Of a stretch of 64,000 nucleotides of DNA, positions 21,366 to 30,301 are shown in pieces. Both the position numbers and the translations under genes were made by a program. Source of the stretch: UBA4459 sp963776205 (lineage in GTDB: Bacteria; Bacteroidota; Bacteroidia; Bacteroidales; F082); assembly GCA_963776205.1 (NCBI GenBank), contig CAVZLR010000001.1, positions 124,001-188,000 of the forward strand, in the 5' to 3' direction. Position 1 is the stretch's first letter, and every line of letters begins with the position of its first letter. The notes below the pieces were generated by a model. It was not told the origin of the DNA, did not search any database, and saw only the letters and a program-made list of their open reading frames with translations.

Positions 21366-22182
21366 CTATGGACACACCATATCCTGCAAATCGACACCCC
21401 AGCAATGCCAGTTGTTGTCTTGATAATGCATGGGGTTTTTAATCCGGCCATCTAAATTGTTGTGATTCCATTCAATTTCTGTCAGATTATCCTGACCTTT
21501 GTTATAAATGTTATAATATCTGTCGAACGAATTCAAAGTTGTTCCATAATAGATATAGCCACCATTCTCAGGATCATTGGGGATGATATTGGTATATCTC
21601 AGATTGGCAATCCCATTGAAATCCTGGTTCCAATCGATTTGCAGCATCTGATTGGGCATAGCTGGTTTTTCCATTAATATCCAGTAGCCACCTGTTCTGT
21701 TAATGTGTGATTTTCCCCAATACCAAAGGAAGTCAGCGAATTCATTGCTTTTTGTAACGTCGCATTTCCCAAACAACTGAATCAGCTTCAAGGTAACCTG
21801 TCAGTTCAGCTTCATAAGTATGACCGCCATGGCCTACATTATATGACCATGTCCAGTTTTCTTCATCTGGATGATAAACTAGCTTCATGGTTAAATGATT
21901 CAACAAAAGATGCCACGGGTACTGCCAATCCAACGGTTATAATAGCATTCCAAACCTGCACAGTTACATATGAATGACCCCAATTGTGGTAGCTATTGAT
22001 TTCCCGTGGAGCTAAGCGTATCATCAGAATTTGAAAAATCCTCGAAACTCATTACAAAAGATGACTCAGGTGGCAATTGTGGTGCTGGCTCATTTTCATC
22101 TTTCTTACATCCTGACAAAGTAGTTGTTAGAATTAAAATTCCTATTAAGAATAAATGCTGTTGTTCTTTTTAATGTTTTCAT
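21366..22182 (-). CDS. hypothetical lipoprotein, frame-shifted
   Basis: The N-terminus begins MKTLKRTTAFIL and, after one indel, continues IGILILTTTLSGCKKDENEP, a clear lipobox (LSGC) followed by an acidic, proline-rich linker. The body (for example WTWSYNVGHGGHTYEAELTG, then NRTGGYWILMEKPAMPNQML and WNHNNLDGRIKNP) is rich in Trp, Asn and Tyr and looks like a beta-rich secreted domain. I do not recognise the family. Breaks lie near 22145, about 21940-22040, and 21780. The gene is followed by a terminator at 21321-21343 and appears monocistronic. The product probably sits on the outer membrane or cell surface. Confidence 0.65.
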
Positions 22183-22294
22183 AGTGTTCAATTTTAGTTT
22201 TGCTTTTATAACGGTGTCTTTTTCAAATTATTTTTTATTGCAGAAATGAAATAGCTTTTTTCTGAATGATCCGTGTTTCAGATTTAATTGTTAT

Positions 22295-23167
22295 TCAGGT
22301 GAAAAATTTGATTGTTCCCGTCTGATAAAACTCATTAATACTTCCGGATTCAGTTCCTGTAATTTCTTTTACCACATTCGATAATTGAGGTTTATTCTTT
22401 TTAAAACGCGGCAGGAAATGCAACATGATCATCACGAATATCATAGGCCTTGCAATTCCTTGTTTTTTCTTTTCACGATAAAAGGCAAACAAATTTGGGC
22501 TTACGTATTTGATATCCCTTTCCAGTTCATTCGATAATAAAATGGCCACTTCATCAAAGCCTTTGAATTCGCTGCCAGTAATTTCAAATGGCCTGTTTTT
22601 AAATTTATCGAATGACGTCAACAGGATTGCTCCCACTTTCCCTATATCAGCAGCATCCACCCAGTTAAATTTTAATTTTCCAGCCGGAATATAGATTCTA
22701 TTGTTATGTTTGATATCGTATAGAAGTGTTGTAATCAGGTTTTGCATAAAGTATCCGGGGCGCAAGAAGATATAATCAAATTTGAGTTCAAGGATTAGTT
22801 TTTCAAGTTTAAAATGTGGAATGAATTTCTGATTTTCTACACCCTGCACCGAAAGGAACATCACCCTGTTCACATTCATTTCTATGGCTTTCGATAAAAA
22901 GGGGCGGAAGTATTTCTCCACATCAGCCAATTGGGGTGGACGTAATAAAAAGAGTAAATCAATATCTTTTAACGCTTCCTTAAAAGTACCGGGTTGACTG
23001 AAATCAACGTGTCTGAATGACAGGTTTTCAAACTCAGCTAATATTTTTCTGGCCCGGTTCACGTCAAAATCTCCTGCAATAATCTCGACTGACTTGTCCA
23101 TCTTTGACAGGCTTCTAATCATCTCAAAACCAATATTTCCGGAAGCACCAGTAATAAGTATCTTCAT
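22295..23167 (-). CDS. NmrA-like NAD(P)-binding protein
   Basis: The 290-residue protein starts MKILITGASGNIGFEMIRSL, a GxxGxxG Rossmann motif at the very N-terminus. It then resembles NmrA/atypical SDR proteins (DLLFLLRPPQLADVEKYF, VMFLSVQGVENQKFIPHFKL, LRPGYFMQNL, FNWVDAADIGKVGA, RPFEITGSE). Members act as redox sensors or NAD(P)H:quinone or isoflavone-type reductases; no catalytic Tyr-Lys pair stands out. I chose the internal ATG at 23167, not the one 12 codons upstream, because a -7 promoter box occupies 23185-23192. The frame is intact, and the gene is divergent from the methionine operon. Confidence 0.8.
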   Translation of the reverse strand: MKILITGASGNIGFEMIRSLSKMDKSVEIIAGDFDVNRARKILAEFENLSFRHVDFSQPGTFKEALKDIDLLFLLRPPQLADVEKYFRPFLSKAIEMNVNRVMFLSVQGVENQKFIPHFKLEKLILELKFDYIFLRPGYFMQNLITTLLYDIKHNNRIYIPAGKLKFNWVDAADIGKVGAILLTSFDKFKNRPFEITGSEFKGFDEVAILLSNELERDIKYVSPNLFAFYREKKKQGIARPMIFVMIMLHFLPRFKKNKPQLSNVVKEITGTESGSINEFYQTGTIKFFT

Positions 23168-23184
23168 TATTAAATCTTTGCAGG

Positions 23185-23192
23185 CAAAAGTA
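23185..23192 (-). promoter_or_regulatory. -7 box for the NmrA-like gene
   Basis: The minus strand reads TACTTTTG followed by C, an exact TAnnTTTG match 17 bases before the ATG at 23167. It argues against the upstream in-frame ATG at 23203. Confidence 0.5.
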
Positions 23193-23263
23193 TAAAAATG
23201 CATTATTTATATCTATGTCTAATGAAAGTAAAAATTTCTGCCCTTCACATTTAAAAAAATCCG

Positions 23264-23271
23264 TAGGTTTG
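23264..23271 (+). promoter_or_regulatory. -7 box upstream of the SAM-I riboswitch
   Basis: TAGGTTTG followed by C matches TAnnTTTG and lies 20 bases before the first base of the riboswitch P1 stem, where a transcript start would be expected. Confidence 0.55.
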
Positions 23272-23290
23272 CAATTCGTTCATCACATAC

Positions 23291-23399
23291 ATTTATCGAG
23301 AAAGGTGGAGGGTAAGGCCCCGTGAAACCTTAGCAACCCATGACTTTATCGTCAGAAGGTGCTAATTCCTGCTTCATTTTACGATGAAGAAAGATAGAT
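23291..23399 (+). ncRNA. SAM-I (S-box) riboswitch
   Basis: The conserved SAM-I core is present nearly base for base: GAGAAAGGTGGAGGG, then GGCCC, TGAAACC, GCAACC, and finally AGGTGCTAATTCCTGC. P1 pairs ATTTATC (23291-23297) with GATAGAT (23393-23399), one pair being G-U. P3 is TGAC-loop-GTCA at 23341-23354, and P4 is TTCAT-loop-ATGAA near 23373-23388. A terminator follows about 35 bases later. SAM binding stabilises P1 and would favour termination, so metZ-metX-thrA would be off when SAM is plentiful. This is the only RNA control element I can recognise in the window. Confidence 0.95.
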
Positions 23400-23433
23400 T
23401 AACAGAGTAGCATATTTTAATTTCAAAAAATAT

Positions 23434-23473
23434 AAAGCCTCTTTTGATTTATCGGAAGAGGCTTTTCCTTTTC
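23434..23473 (+). terminator. terminator forming the riboswitch expression platform
   Basis: AAAGCCTCTT (23434-23443) pairs with AAGAGGCTTT (23456-23465) over a 12-base loop, followed by a T-rich tail (TTTTCCTTTT). It sits between the SAM-I aptamer and metZ and is the likely SAM-controlled attenuator. Confidence 0.85.
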
Positions 23474-23519
23474 AAAGCTTTCCCGTTGTTGTAATGAAGA
23501 AACTCTTATAAAAACTTAT

Positions 23520-24697
23520 ATGAAAAGAAAATTTGAAACAATTGCCATACGCACACAATTGGAAAGAAGCCAATACCAGGAACATTCTATTCCTTTATAC
23601 CTAACTTCCAGCTATGCCTTTCAAAGTGCAGAAGAAGGATCCGAATTGTTCTCAGGTGATTCGGAAGGGTATATGTATTCGCGGGTTTCTAATCCCAATT
23701 CAGATGATTTTGCGGTCAAACTGGCATTGCTGGAAAATGCTGAAGCAGGCATCGCTACGGCAAGTGGTATGTCTGCCATATTCTCGACATTTGCGGCGCT
23801 TTTAAAATCAGGTGATCACATTATTGCTTCCAAATCCATTTTTGGCAGTTCGCACCATGTGATTGAAAATATATTACCTGATTGGGGTATCGAATATTGT
23901 TTTGTCGATATTAAAGACAAAAAATGCATGGGAACAGGCTTTTAAACAAGAACACAAAGCTGGTATTTATCGAAACTCCGGCCAATCCAACACTCGACCT
24001 GGTCGATATCCAATGGCTTGCGAACCTATGTCATCAGTACGATGCGTTACTTATAGTTGATAATTGTTTTGCAACACCTTACCTTCAGCAGCCTGTTACT
24101 TTAGGAGCGGATATCGTAGTTCATTCAGCAACCAAGTTCCTGGATGGGCAAGGACGTGTAATGGGTGGTGCTATTCTTTCCTCCAAAAAAATTATTGAAA
24201 AGTGCCATTTATTTATCCAGAAATCCGGTCCGACTTTGTCTCCGTTTAATTCCTGGGTACTCTCCAAAAGTCTTGAAACCCTGGCTGTACGAATGGACAG
24301 GCATTGCGATAACGCACTGGCACTTGCCACATATCTTGAGTCACATCCTGAAATTGAAAAGGTAAGATATCCATTCCTGCCTTCGTTTGAGCAATACGAA
24401 CTGGCAAAGCGACAAATGAAAAAAGGCGGTGGATTGGTTAGCTGCACTTTGAGAGGAGGTGTTGAAAGGGGAAGAAAATTTCTGAATGCATTGGAATTAC
24501 ATTCGCTAACAGCTAATCTGGGAGATACAAGAAGTATTGCCACTCATCCCGCTTCAACAACACACTCAAAATTGACTTCAGAACAACAGGAAGAAGTTGG
24601 AATTACACCCGGTCTCCTCAGGTTTTCAGTAGGTTTGGAACATATTGATGATATTATATCGGATATTGATCAGGCATTAACTAAAAGTAAAGCATGA
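23520..24697 (+). CDS. metZ: O-succinyl/O-acetylhomoserine sulfhydrylase (Cys/Met metabolism PLP enzyme), frame-shifted
   Basis: This PLP enzyme makes homocysteine from an acylated homoserine and sulfide. The N-terminal IPLYLTSSYAFQSAEEG, YSRVSNPN and ATASGMSAIFS are typical. The PLP lysine lies in HSATKFLDGQGRVMGGAI, a variant typical of MetZ-type sulfhydrylases. The C-terminal THSKLTSEQQEEVGITPGLL and VGLEHIDDII are also canonical. Two nearby breaks at about 23920 and 23960 interrupt the frame (KDKKCMGTGF versus EQAFKQEHK...LVFIETPANP). The rejoined length is about 392 aa. metX starts inside its stop codon (ATGA), so the two are translationally coupled. A cystathionine synthase or lyase role is less likely given metX next door. 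Confidence 0.88.
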
Positions 24698-25710
24698 GCC
24701 AGTTACAAATTTATAAACACCCGGCAGGTTTTGAACTCGATTCGGGGAAAGTACTCCCTGATCTTGAAATTGCTTATCACACTTATGGTGAGATCAATGA
24801 GCGACAAGACAATGTGATTTGGATTTTTCATGCACTCACTGCCAATTCTGACGCAGTTGACTGGTGGCCGGAATTGGTAGGTAAAGGGAAGGCCATTAAT
24901 CCTGACGAACATTTTATTATTTGCAGTAATGTACTGGGTTCCTTTTATGGAAGCACCGGACCCAGAAGTATGAACCTTAAAACTGGCAATCCATACGGGC
25001 TCGATTTCCCTTTATTTACGGTCAGGGATGTGGTAAAGGCGCAGTTACTTTTAGCTGATTCGCTCAAAATTCAGAATATTAAGATGGTCATAGGCGGATC
25101 GTTCGGTGGATTTCAGGCACTTGAATTTGCATTTCTGTTTGAAGGTAAGATCGATCACCTGACACTGGTTACCACCTCAGCAAAAGAAACGGCCTGGAGC
25201 ATTGCCATACATGAAAGCCAGCGGCTGTCACTTACTGCTGATCCTTCATTTTATCACAATGATAAAAAAGCAGGCGAAGCTGGGATGAAAGCGGCAAGGG
25301 GTATTGGTTTGCTCACTTACAGGACTTATGAAGCCTACAAAAAACTACAGACAGATGATGATGGCCGATTAGATGATTTCAGCGCTGCTTCATATATCAG
25401 GTACCAGGGTGATAAACTGGCAAACCGTTTTCATGCGCATTGTTATTGGTATTTATCTAAATGCCTGGACACCCATGATGTTGGCAGGGACAGGGGCGGT
25501 TTGAAAAAAGCGCTGAACAGCATCAAAATACCTACACAGGCAATTGGAATTGCAACCGACAGGCTTGTTCCAACAGAAGAACAAAAGTTCATGGCACGAC
25601 ATATCCCCAATGCTGAGTATATTGAATTGGAATCGGAATATGGCCATGATGGATTCCTCATTGAAGGTAAAAAAATTGGAGAGGTAATACAAAAGCATTT
25701 AAAAGTTTGA
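24694..25710 (+). CDS. metX: homoserine O-acetyltransferase
   Basis: MetX transfers the acyl group of acetyl-CoA (succinyl-CoA in some members) to homoserine, the committed step to methionine. It has an alpha/beta-hydrolase fold of 338 residues. It shows CSNVLGSFYGSTGPRSMN (oxyanion region), the nucleophile elbow GGSFGGFQALEFA (Ser about residue 137; most family members have GGSMGGMQ), an acidic residue in TDRLVPTEEQ, and the catalytic His in YGHDGFLIE near the end. Its ATG overlaps the metZ stop, and thrA begins 5 bases after its own stop. Acyl-donor preference cannot be read safely from these motifs. Confidence 0.93.
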   Translation: MSQLQIYKHPAGFELDSGKVLPDLEIAYHTYGEINERQDNVIWIFHALTANSDAVDWWPELVGKGKAINPDEHFIICSNVLGSFYGSTGPRSMNLKTGNPYGLDFPLFTVRDVVKAQLLLADSLKIQNIKMVIGGSFGGFQALEFAFLFEGKIDHLTLVTTSAKETAWSIAIHESQRLSLTADPSFYHNDKKAGEAGMKAARGIGLLTYRTYEAYKKLQTDDDGRLDDFSAASYIRYQGDKLANRFHAHCYWYLSKCLDTHDVGRDRGGLKKALNSIKIPTQAIGIATDRLVPTEEQKFMARHIPNAEYIELESEYGHDGFLIEGKKIGEVIQKHLKV

Positions 25711-25714
25711 ACAA

Positions 25715-28108
25715 ATGAAAATATTAAAATTCGGTGGGTCATCCCTTGCCAACGGTGAAGGTTTACAAAATAGTTTGGCCATCATTGAAAAAGCTGCGAA
25801 AGAGCCCATAGCAGTTGTCGTTTCTGCCAGGGGAAACAGTACTGATCTTCTCTTAACATTGCTGGATCAGGCTGCTTCCGGGAATTACAAGGAAAGTGAC
25901 TTGCAAGACTTTTTTAATTACCAGAGAACGTCAGTTCAGGATTTAGATTTCAAAACTGAATATCAGATTTTGAATGAATTGCTACGGGCAATCAGTCTGA
26001 TTGGTGAATACAGTGAATCATTGAAAGATAAAGTGCTTTCTTTTGGTGAACTGATCAGCGCCAAAACTATAGAACATTTACTGAAAAAAAGAGGCTTACA
26101 TGCCATTTTTGCTGATTCGAGAGATTTGATTAAAACAGGCATAAATGGTAGTTTCCAGGTGTTGTATAATCAGTCTGAAACTTTAGTAAAACAGTTCTTT
26201 GCAAACCTCCCGGAAAATACCATTCCCGTAATCACTGGTTTTATTGCTTCCGATATGAAAGGGAACACGACTACATTGGGTAGGAACGGCAGCAATTACA
26301 CCGCAACTTTACTGGCCAATTTTTGCAATGCCGAAGAAGTACAAAACTGGACGAATATTGATGGAATATATACAGCCAATCCTGCTTTAGTAAACAATGC
26401 AAACAAGTTAAGTGCACTCACCTACCGGGAGGCCAATGAACTTGCCAATTTCGGGGCGAATATTCTACATGCCAAAACCATTCTCCCACTCGTTGATAAA
26501 CGTATCCCAATCAAGATAATGAATACATTTAAACCTGATTTAGAAGGGACAACCATCAATGCAGAAGGTGCCGGCAAAGGAATAAAAGCGGTATCGATCA
26601 TTGAAGATGTATCCTTGATCAGCATCGAAGGCAGCGGATTATTAGGCAAGGTTGGTATCGACGCGCGGATTTTCAATGCGCTCAGCATCAATAATATCAG
26701 TGTTAGGATGATCTCCCAGGCATCTTCTGAAAGGGGTATTGGGTTTATTGTAAATCAGCATGATGCTGAGAAAGCCAGTATAATTCTTGAACAGGAATTT
26801 GCCGATGAAATTCACAGAAATGATATTTCTCGAATTGGTGTCAACTCCGAACTTTCCATCATAGCCATAATTGGCAGACATAATTATGCACTGGAAAAAG
26901 CCATAGCCGGTCTTCGGAAAAATAAGATATGGATGTACCTCATCAATAATTCCATAAATGGCGAACATATCTCACTCGTAGTTTCAAATAACGACCTGAA
27001 AAAAGCAGCCAATGTAGTACACAACCACGTATTTGGTGCGCATAAAACACTCAACATCATTGCTTTTGGAAAGGGAACCGTGGGTGGCACTTTTATCGAC
27101 CAGGTGATCCATACCCGGGAAGAAGTAATCAGGGACCGGAAACTGAAACTTACCATTGCAGGTGTTGCAGATTCCAAAAAGTTCCTGTTTAACTCTCAGG
27201 GGGTTGATAAAAACTGGAAAGATGAATTGAAAGATTCGGCTACTTCATCTGATATTGTAACTATCATGAATATTATAAAAGAAAGCAATCTTGAGAACAT
27301 GGTGATTGTTGACAATACAGCTTCCAAATCGCTTGTGAATTTATACCCTGATTTTGTCAAATCGGGTTTTGATATCATCGCCTCAAATAAAGTGGGTAAT
27401 TCAGTTTCTTATGACTTTTATAAAGAATTACGTACCCTCCTGAACAGAAAAGGAAGGGCATTTTTATACGAAACCAATGTAGGTGCCGGTTTGCCCCTGA
27501 TCGATAATCTGCGTTTGTTACATCAGTCGGGCGATCAAATTAAAAAGATCAGGGGTGTTTTCAGTGGATCGTTGAGTTATATTTTCAATACGTTCTCACT
27601 TGGTGGACGCAAATTCTCTGATGTGTTGAGTGAAGCCAAACAAAAGGGGCTGACAGAACCTGATCCACGAGAGGACTTATCAGGAAATGATGTGGCCAGA
27701 AAATTAATGATCCTGGCTCGCGAAATTGGTATGCCCTGCGAATTTGAGGATGTGCAAATTCAAAACCTCATACCTGAATCATTAACAGAAATTAAAGACT
27801 GGACTGAGTTCGAAAAACATTTTGACCTGCTTGATGTATATTACAATACTTTACTTGAACGATTGCCTGAAAATAAAGTTTTCAGGTATGTAGGTGAATT
27901 AGAAAAAGGCGGGAACCTGAAAGTATCTCTCATCGAAGCGGATTCAAACACTTCGCTGGGAAGCATTAAAGGTTCTGATTCCATTTTTGAAATTTACACC
28001 GAGGCATATGGTGATCAGCCATTTATCATCCAGGGAGCTGGTGCAGGTGCTGAAGTCACGGCACGGGGTGTTTATGCTGACTTATTGCGCTTAGGAAGTA
28101 AATTGTAA
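25715..28108 (+). CDS. thrA: bifunctional aspartokinase / homoserine dehydrogenase
   Basis: The 797-residue fusion carries out the first and third steps from aspartate to homoserine. The kinase domain (about 1-290) opens with MKILKFGGSSLANGEGL and has TTLGRNGSNYTATLLA. ACT-type regulatory segments follow (about 300-440; VSLISIEGSGLLGKVGI, ISQASSERGIGFIV). The dehydrogenase begins at about 445 with the NAD(P) motif IIAFGKGTVGGTFIDQ and holds FLYETNVGAGLPLIDNLR and FSGSLSYIFNTFS. It is the last gene of the SAM-riboswitch operon and supplies homoserine to MetX. The ACT domains suggest feedback by threonine. No thrB or thrC is in the window. Confidence 0.96.
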   Translation: MKILKFGGSSLANGEGLQNSLAIIEKAAKEPIAVVVSARGNSTDLLLTLLDQAASGNYKESDLQDFFNYQRTSVQDLDFKTEYQILNELLRAISLIGEYSESLKDKVLSFGELISAKTIEHLLKKRGLHAIFADSRDLIKTGINGSFQVLYNQSETLVKQFFANLPENTIPVITGFIASDMKGNTTTLGRNGSNYTATLLANFCNAEEVQNWTNIDGIYTANPALVNNANKLSALTYREANELANFGANILHAKTILPLVDKRIPIKIMNTFKPDLEGTTINAEGAGKGIKAVSIIEDVSLISIEGSGLLGKVGIDARIFNALSINNISVRMISQASSERGIGFIVNQHDAEKASIILEQEFADEIHRNDISRIGVNSELSIIAIIGRHNYALEKAIAGLRKNKIWMYLINNSINGEHISLVVSNNDLKKAANVVHNHVFGAHKTLNIIAFGKGTVGGTFIDQVIHTREEVIRDRKLKLTIAGVADSKKFLFNSQGVDKNWKDELKDSATSSDIVTIMNIIKESNLENMVIVDNTASKSLVNLYPDFVKSGFDIIASNKVGNSVSYDFYKELRTLLNRKGRAFLYETNVGAGLPLIDNLRLLHQSGDQIKKIRGVFSGSLSYIFNTFSLGGRKFSDVLSEAKQKGLTEPDPREDLSGNDVARKLMILAREIGMPCEFEDVQIQNLIPESLTEIKDWTEFEKHFDLLDVYYNTLLERLPENKVFRYVGELEKGGNLKVSLIEADSNTSLGSIKGSDSIFEIYTEAYGDQPFIIQGAGAGAEVTARGVYADLLRLGSKL

Positions 28109-28130
28109 AATGAAAATTCGTTCCGGTCTT

Positions 28131-30212
28131 TTAATTTCGTTCCATTAAACTTATGGCTAAACCTCCACCTTCAGCCAGTTCGAAAGTACTTTTTGTGTCA
28201 TTTGTGATCTCCATATTTATAATTTCGAAACTGCCGGGATTGTTATTCCAATGCGCATCAGCTCCGTCTTTATAAACAATGGCATCATAGGTTTTTCCTG
28301 CTTCGAGAAAATCAAAACTGATCGATATTTCCCGTCTTTTTTCATCGGTTATGCTACCCAGAAACCAATTTCCACTACCTTTTTCCTGCCTTGCTATCGT
28401 CACAAAATCGCCTACTTCACCATTCAGCACTACTGTTTGTTGCCAATCGACACCTACATCCCTGATGAATTGGAAAGCAGGATGACCTTCGTAATTTTCG
28501 GGCAAGTCGCATGCCATTTGTACAGGACTGTAAATAACCACATACAAGGCCAGTTGATGTGCCAGTGTAGTATTCACCTGGTTATTTTCTTTTTGCTTCA
28601 ACTTGATATCGAATACACCCGGCGTGAAATCTATCGGTCCGGCCAGCATTCGTGTAAAAGCTACTATTGGCAGATGTTCCGGAGGATTGCCCCCGTCCAC
28701 TGACCATGCATTGAATTCCTGTCCACGCAGACCTTCCCTTGCAATGGCATTCGGGTAGGTCCGTCTGATACCGGTTGCTTTGATGGGCTCATGGGCATTG
28801 ATCGCAATCTGATATTTTGCAGCTGTTTCCAGCACTTTCCGGTAGTGATTCACCATCCATTGCCCATGGTGATATTCGCCTTTCGGAATGATCTTGCCCA
28901 CATAACCCGTTTTAACCGCGTGAATGCCCAATTGTTGCATCAATCTGTAAGCCGTATCTAATTGTTGCTCATAAGTTCTTGGCGCTGCCGATGTTTCATG
29001 ATGCATGATCAGCTCTACTCCATGTTCTTTCGCATAGCGAACCACTTCTTCAAGATCATAATCAGGATAGGGAGTTACAAAATCAAAAATGCCTTCCCTG
29101 TCGTCAAATCCGATCCAGTGTTCCCACCCGGTATTCCATCCTTCTACAAGAATTCCCTTAATGTTATTGGCTGCAGCGAAATCAATATATCTTTTCGCAT
29201 TTTCGGTTGTTGCCCCGTGTTTACCACTTGCTACATCCCAACTGGAGATACTCAGGTGCATCTCCCACCAGATTCCTACATACTTCATGGGTTGAAACCA
29301 GCTTATATCACCCAACTTATTGGGTTCATTCAGGTTCAGGATGAGTTTCGAAGCAATAAGCTCTGTTGCTTTTTCCGAAATCTGAATGGTACGCCAGGGT
29401 GTTTGAAAAGGAAGTGCCCGCTTTACTTTATATCCCAATCGATCAGATCCTACGAGATTACTAACCATACTCAGGTTTTTCGAATCTACTTTCAGGGTCA
29501 TGCCTGCATAATCTGTCAGGTTTGCTTCGTGAAAACTCAGATGTATGCCTTCCCAGGTGCGCATGGTTACCGGTGTATTTACTGCATTTTCAGGAATATA
29601 GGTTTGCGCCAGGTTAACATTTTTGCCCGCTTCGATGGCATCAATTTCAGAGAAATTTGTGGTATTGTACAGATGTTCATAAATATCCCAATCACCCGGA
29701 ATCCACCAGCAAGTATGATCGCCGGTCAGTTTGAATTGGGTATTCTCTTCCAATATGATCAGGCTATCCACGCCATCCTGCTCAAGAAATTCATAACGAA
29801 ACCCGATCCCATCGTCAAAAACACGAAAATAGATGTTGACTTTACGACCAGGCTCCATTTCCTCCTGCAAATGAACGATCATTTGATTGTAATTATTTTG
29901 TACTTGTAATTGCTCACCCCAAGGCATTTCCCAGGTTTCATTTACTGAATTGGTTTCGGTGGATATAATTTTCAATCCATTATGCAAAGTGGGTTGTCCC
30001 TGGAAATCAAATCCCATTGAAGAGGTGTCAATAACAGTAACCTCCTTAAATTGAACCATATATTGAGGTGTTCCATCTTTAGAAAGCTCGAATTCTACGT
30101 TAATTTTTCCCAAAGGTGATTCAACTTTATATGCTTTATTTTGCTTTGAACATGCCATTGTAACTGTCAGGGTAATTGTTAAATATAAAATAGTTTTAAA
30201 ATATTTCATCAC
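28131..30212 (-). CDS. glycoside hydrolase family 97, SusB-like alpha-glucosidase lipoprotein
   Basis: This 693-residue GH97 enzyme carries an N-terminal lipobox (LTVTMAC), so it is probably anchored in the periplasm or outer membrane. GH97 has a beta-sandwich, a TIM barrel with the active site, and a C-terminal beta domain. Three glutamates occupy the spacing of SusB Glu439, Glu508 and Glu532: MHHETSAAP, then INAHEP 69 residues later, then REGLRGQEFNAW 24 residues after that. This predicts an inverting alpha-glucosidase and not the retaining alpha-galactosidase branch. No SusC/SusD pair is adjacent, so it is an orphan outside a polysaccharide locus. It is downstream of the COG2509 gene with a gap of about 90 bases. 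Confidence 0.94.
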   Translation of the reverse strand: MMKYFKTILYLTITLTVTMACSKQNKAYKVESPLGKINVEFELSKDGTPQYMVQFKEVTVIDTSSMGFDFQGQPTLHNGLKIISTETNSVNETWEMPWGEQLQVQNNYNQMIVHLQEEMEPGRKVNIYFRVFDDGIGFRYEFLEQDGVDSLIILEENTQFKLTGDHTCWWIPGDWDIYEHLYNTTNFSEIDAIEAGKNVNLAQTYIPENAVNTPVTMRTWEGIHLSFHEANLTDYAGMTLKVDSKNLSMVSNLVGSDRLGYKVKRALPFQTPWRTIQISEKATELIASKLILNLNEPNKLGDISWFQPMKYVGIWWEMHLSISSWDVASGKHGATTENAKRYIDFAAANNIKGILVEGWNTGWEHWIGFDDREGIFDFVTPYPDYDLEEVVRYAKEHGVELIMHHETSAAPRTYEQQLDTAYRLMQQLGIHAVKTGYVGKIIPKGEYHHGQWMVNHYRKVLETAAKYQIAINAHEPIKATGIRRTYPNAIAREGLRGQEFNAWSVDGGNPPEHLPIVAFTRMLAGPIDFTPGVFDIKLKQKENNQVNTTLAHQLALYVVIYSPVQMACDLPENYEGHPAFQFIRDVGVDWQQTVVLNGEVGDFVTIARQEKGSGNWFLGSITDEKRREISISFDFLEAGKTYDAIVYKDGADAHWNNNPGSFEIINMEITNDTKSTFELAEGGGLAISLMERN

Positions 30213-30301
30213 AAGGTTTTATTATTGTTTAATCTATTTGATTGAACCCACCTATGACCACCAGGCAGGAAGTTCGGGCTCGTTTGTTTTAATTTACAAA
30301 T

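Noticed and set aside
2900..24000. Alternative genetic code or stop-codon recoding as the cause of broken genes
   Set aside because: The breaks change reading frame and do not simply meet one reassigned stop. TAA, TAG and TGA all act as normal gene ends in the intact part of the window.
2900..24000. Genuine pseudogene decay of this block
   Set aside because: Affected genes include dxs, ksgA, uvrC and sprA, all parts stay conserved in protein sequence, and ruvA and the SRD5A-like gene in the same block are intact.
24694..24912. Minus-strand frames inside metX and thrA (for example 24703-24912, 26422-26691, 26884-27177)
   Set aside because: They lie antisense to strongly conserved coding sequence and show no family features.
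28251..28703. 150-codon plus-strand frame, also antisense to GH97
   Set aside because: Lies wholly within the conserved C-terminal part of GH97, with no start signal or family match.
28962..29909. 315-codon open frame on the plus strand, antisense to the GH97 gene
   Set aside because: The minus-strand frame carries the full GH97 catalytic glutamate set and a lipobox. The plus-strand product has no recognisable domain and is a shadow of codon use.
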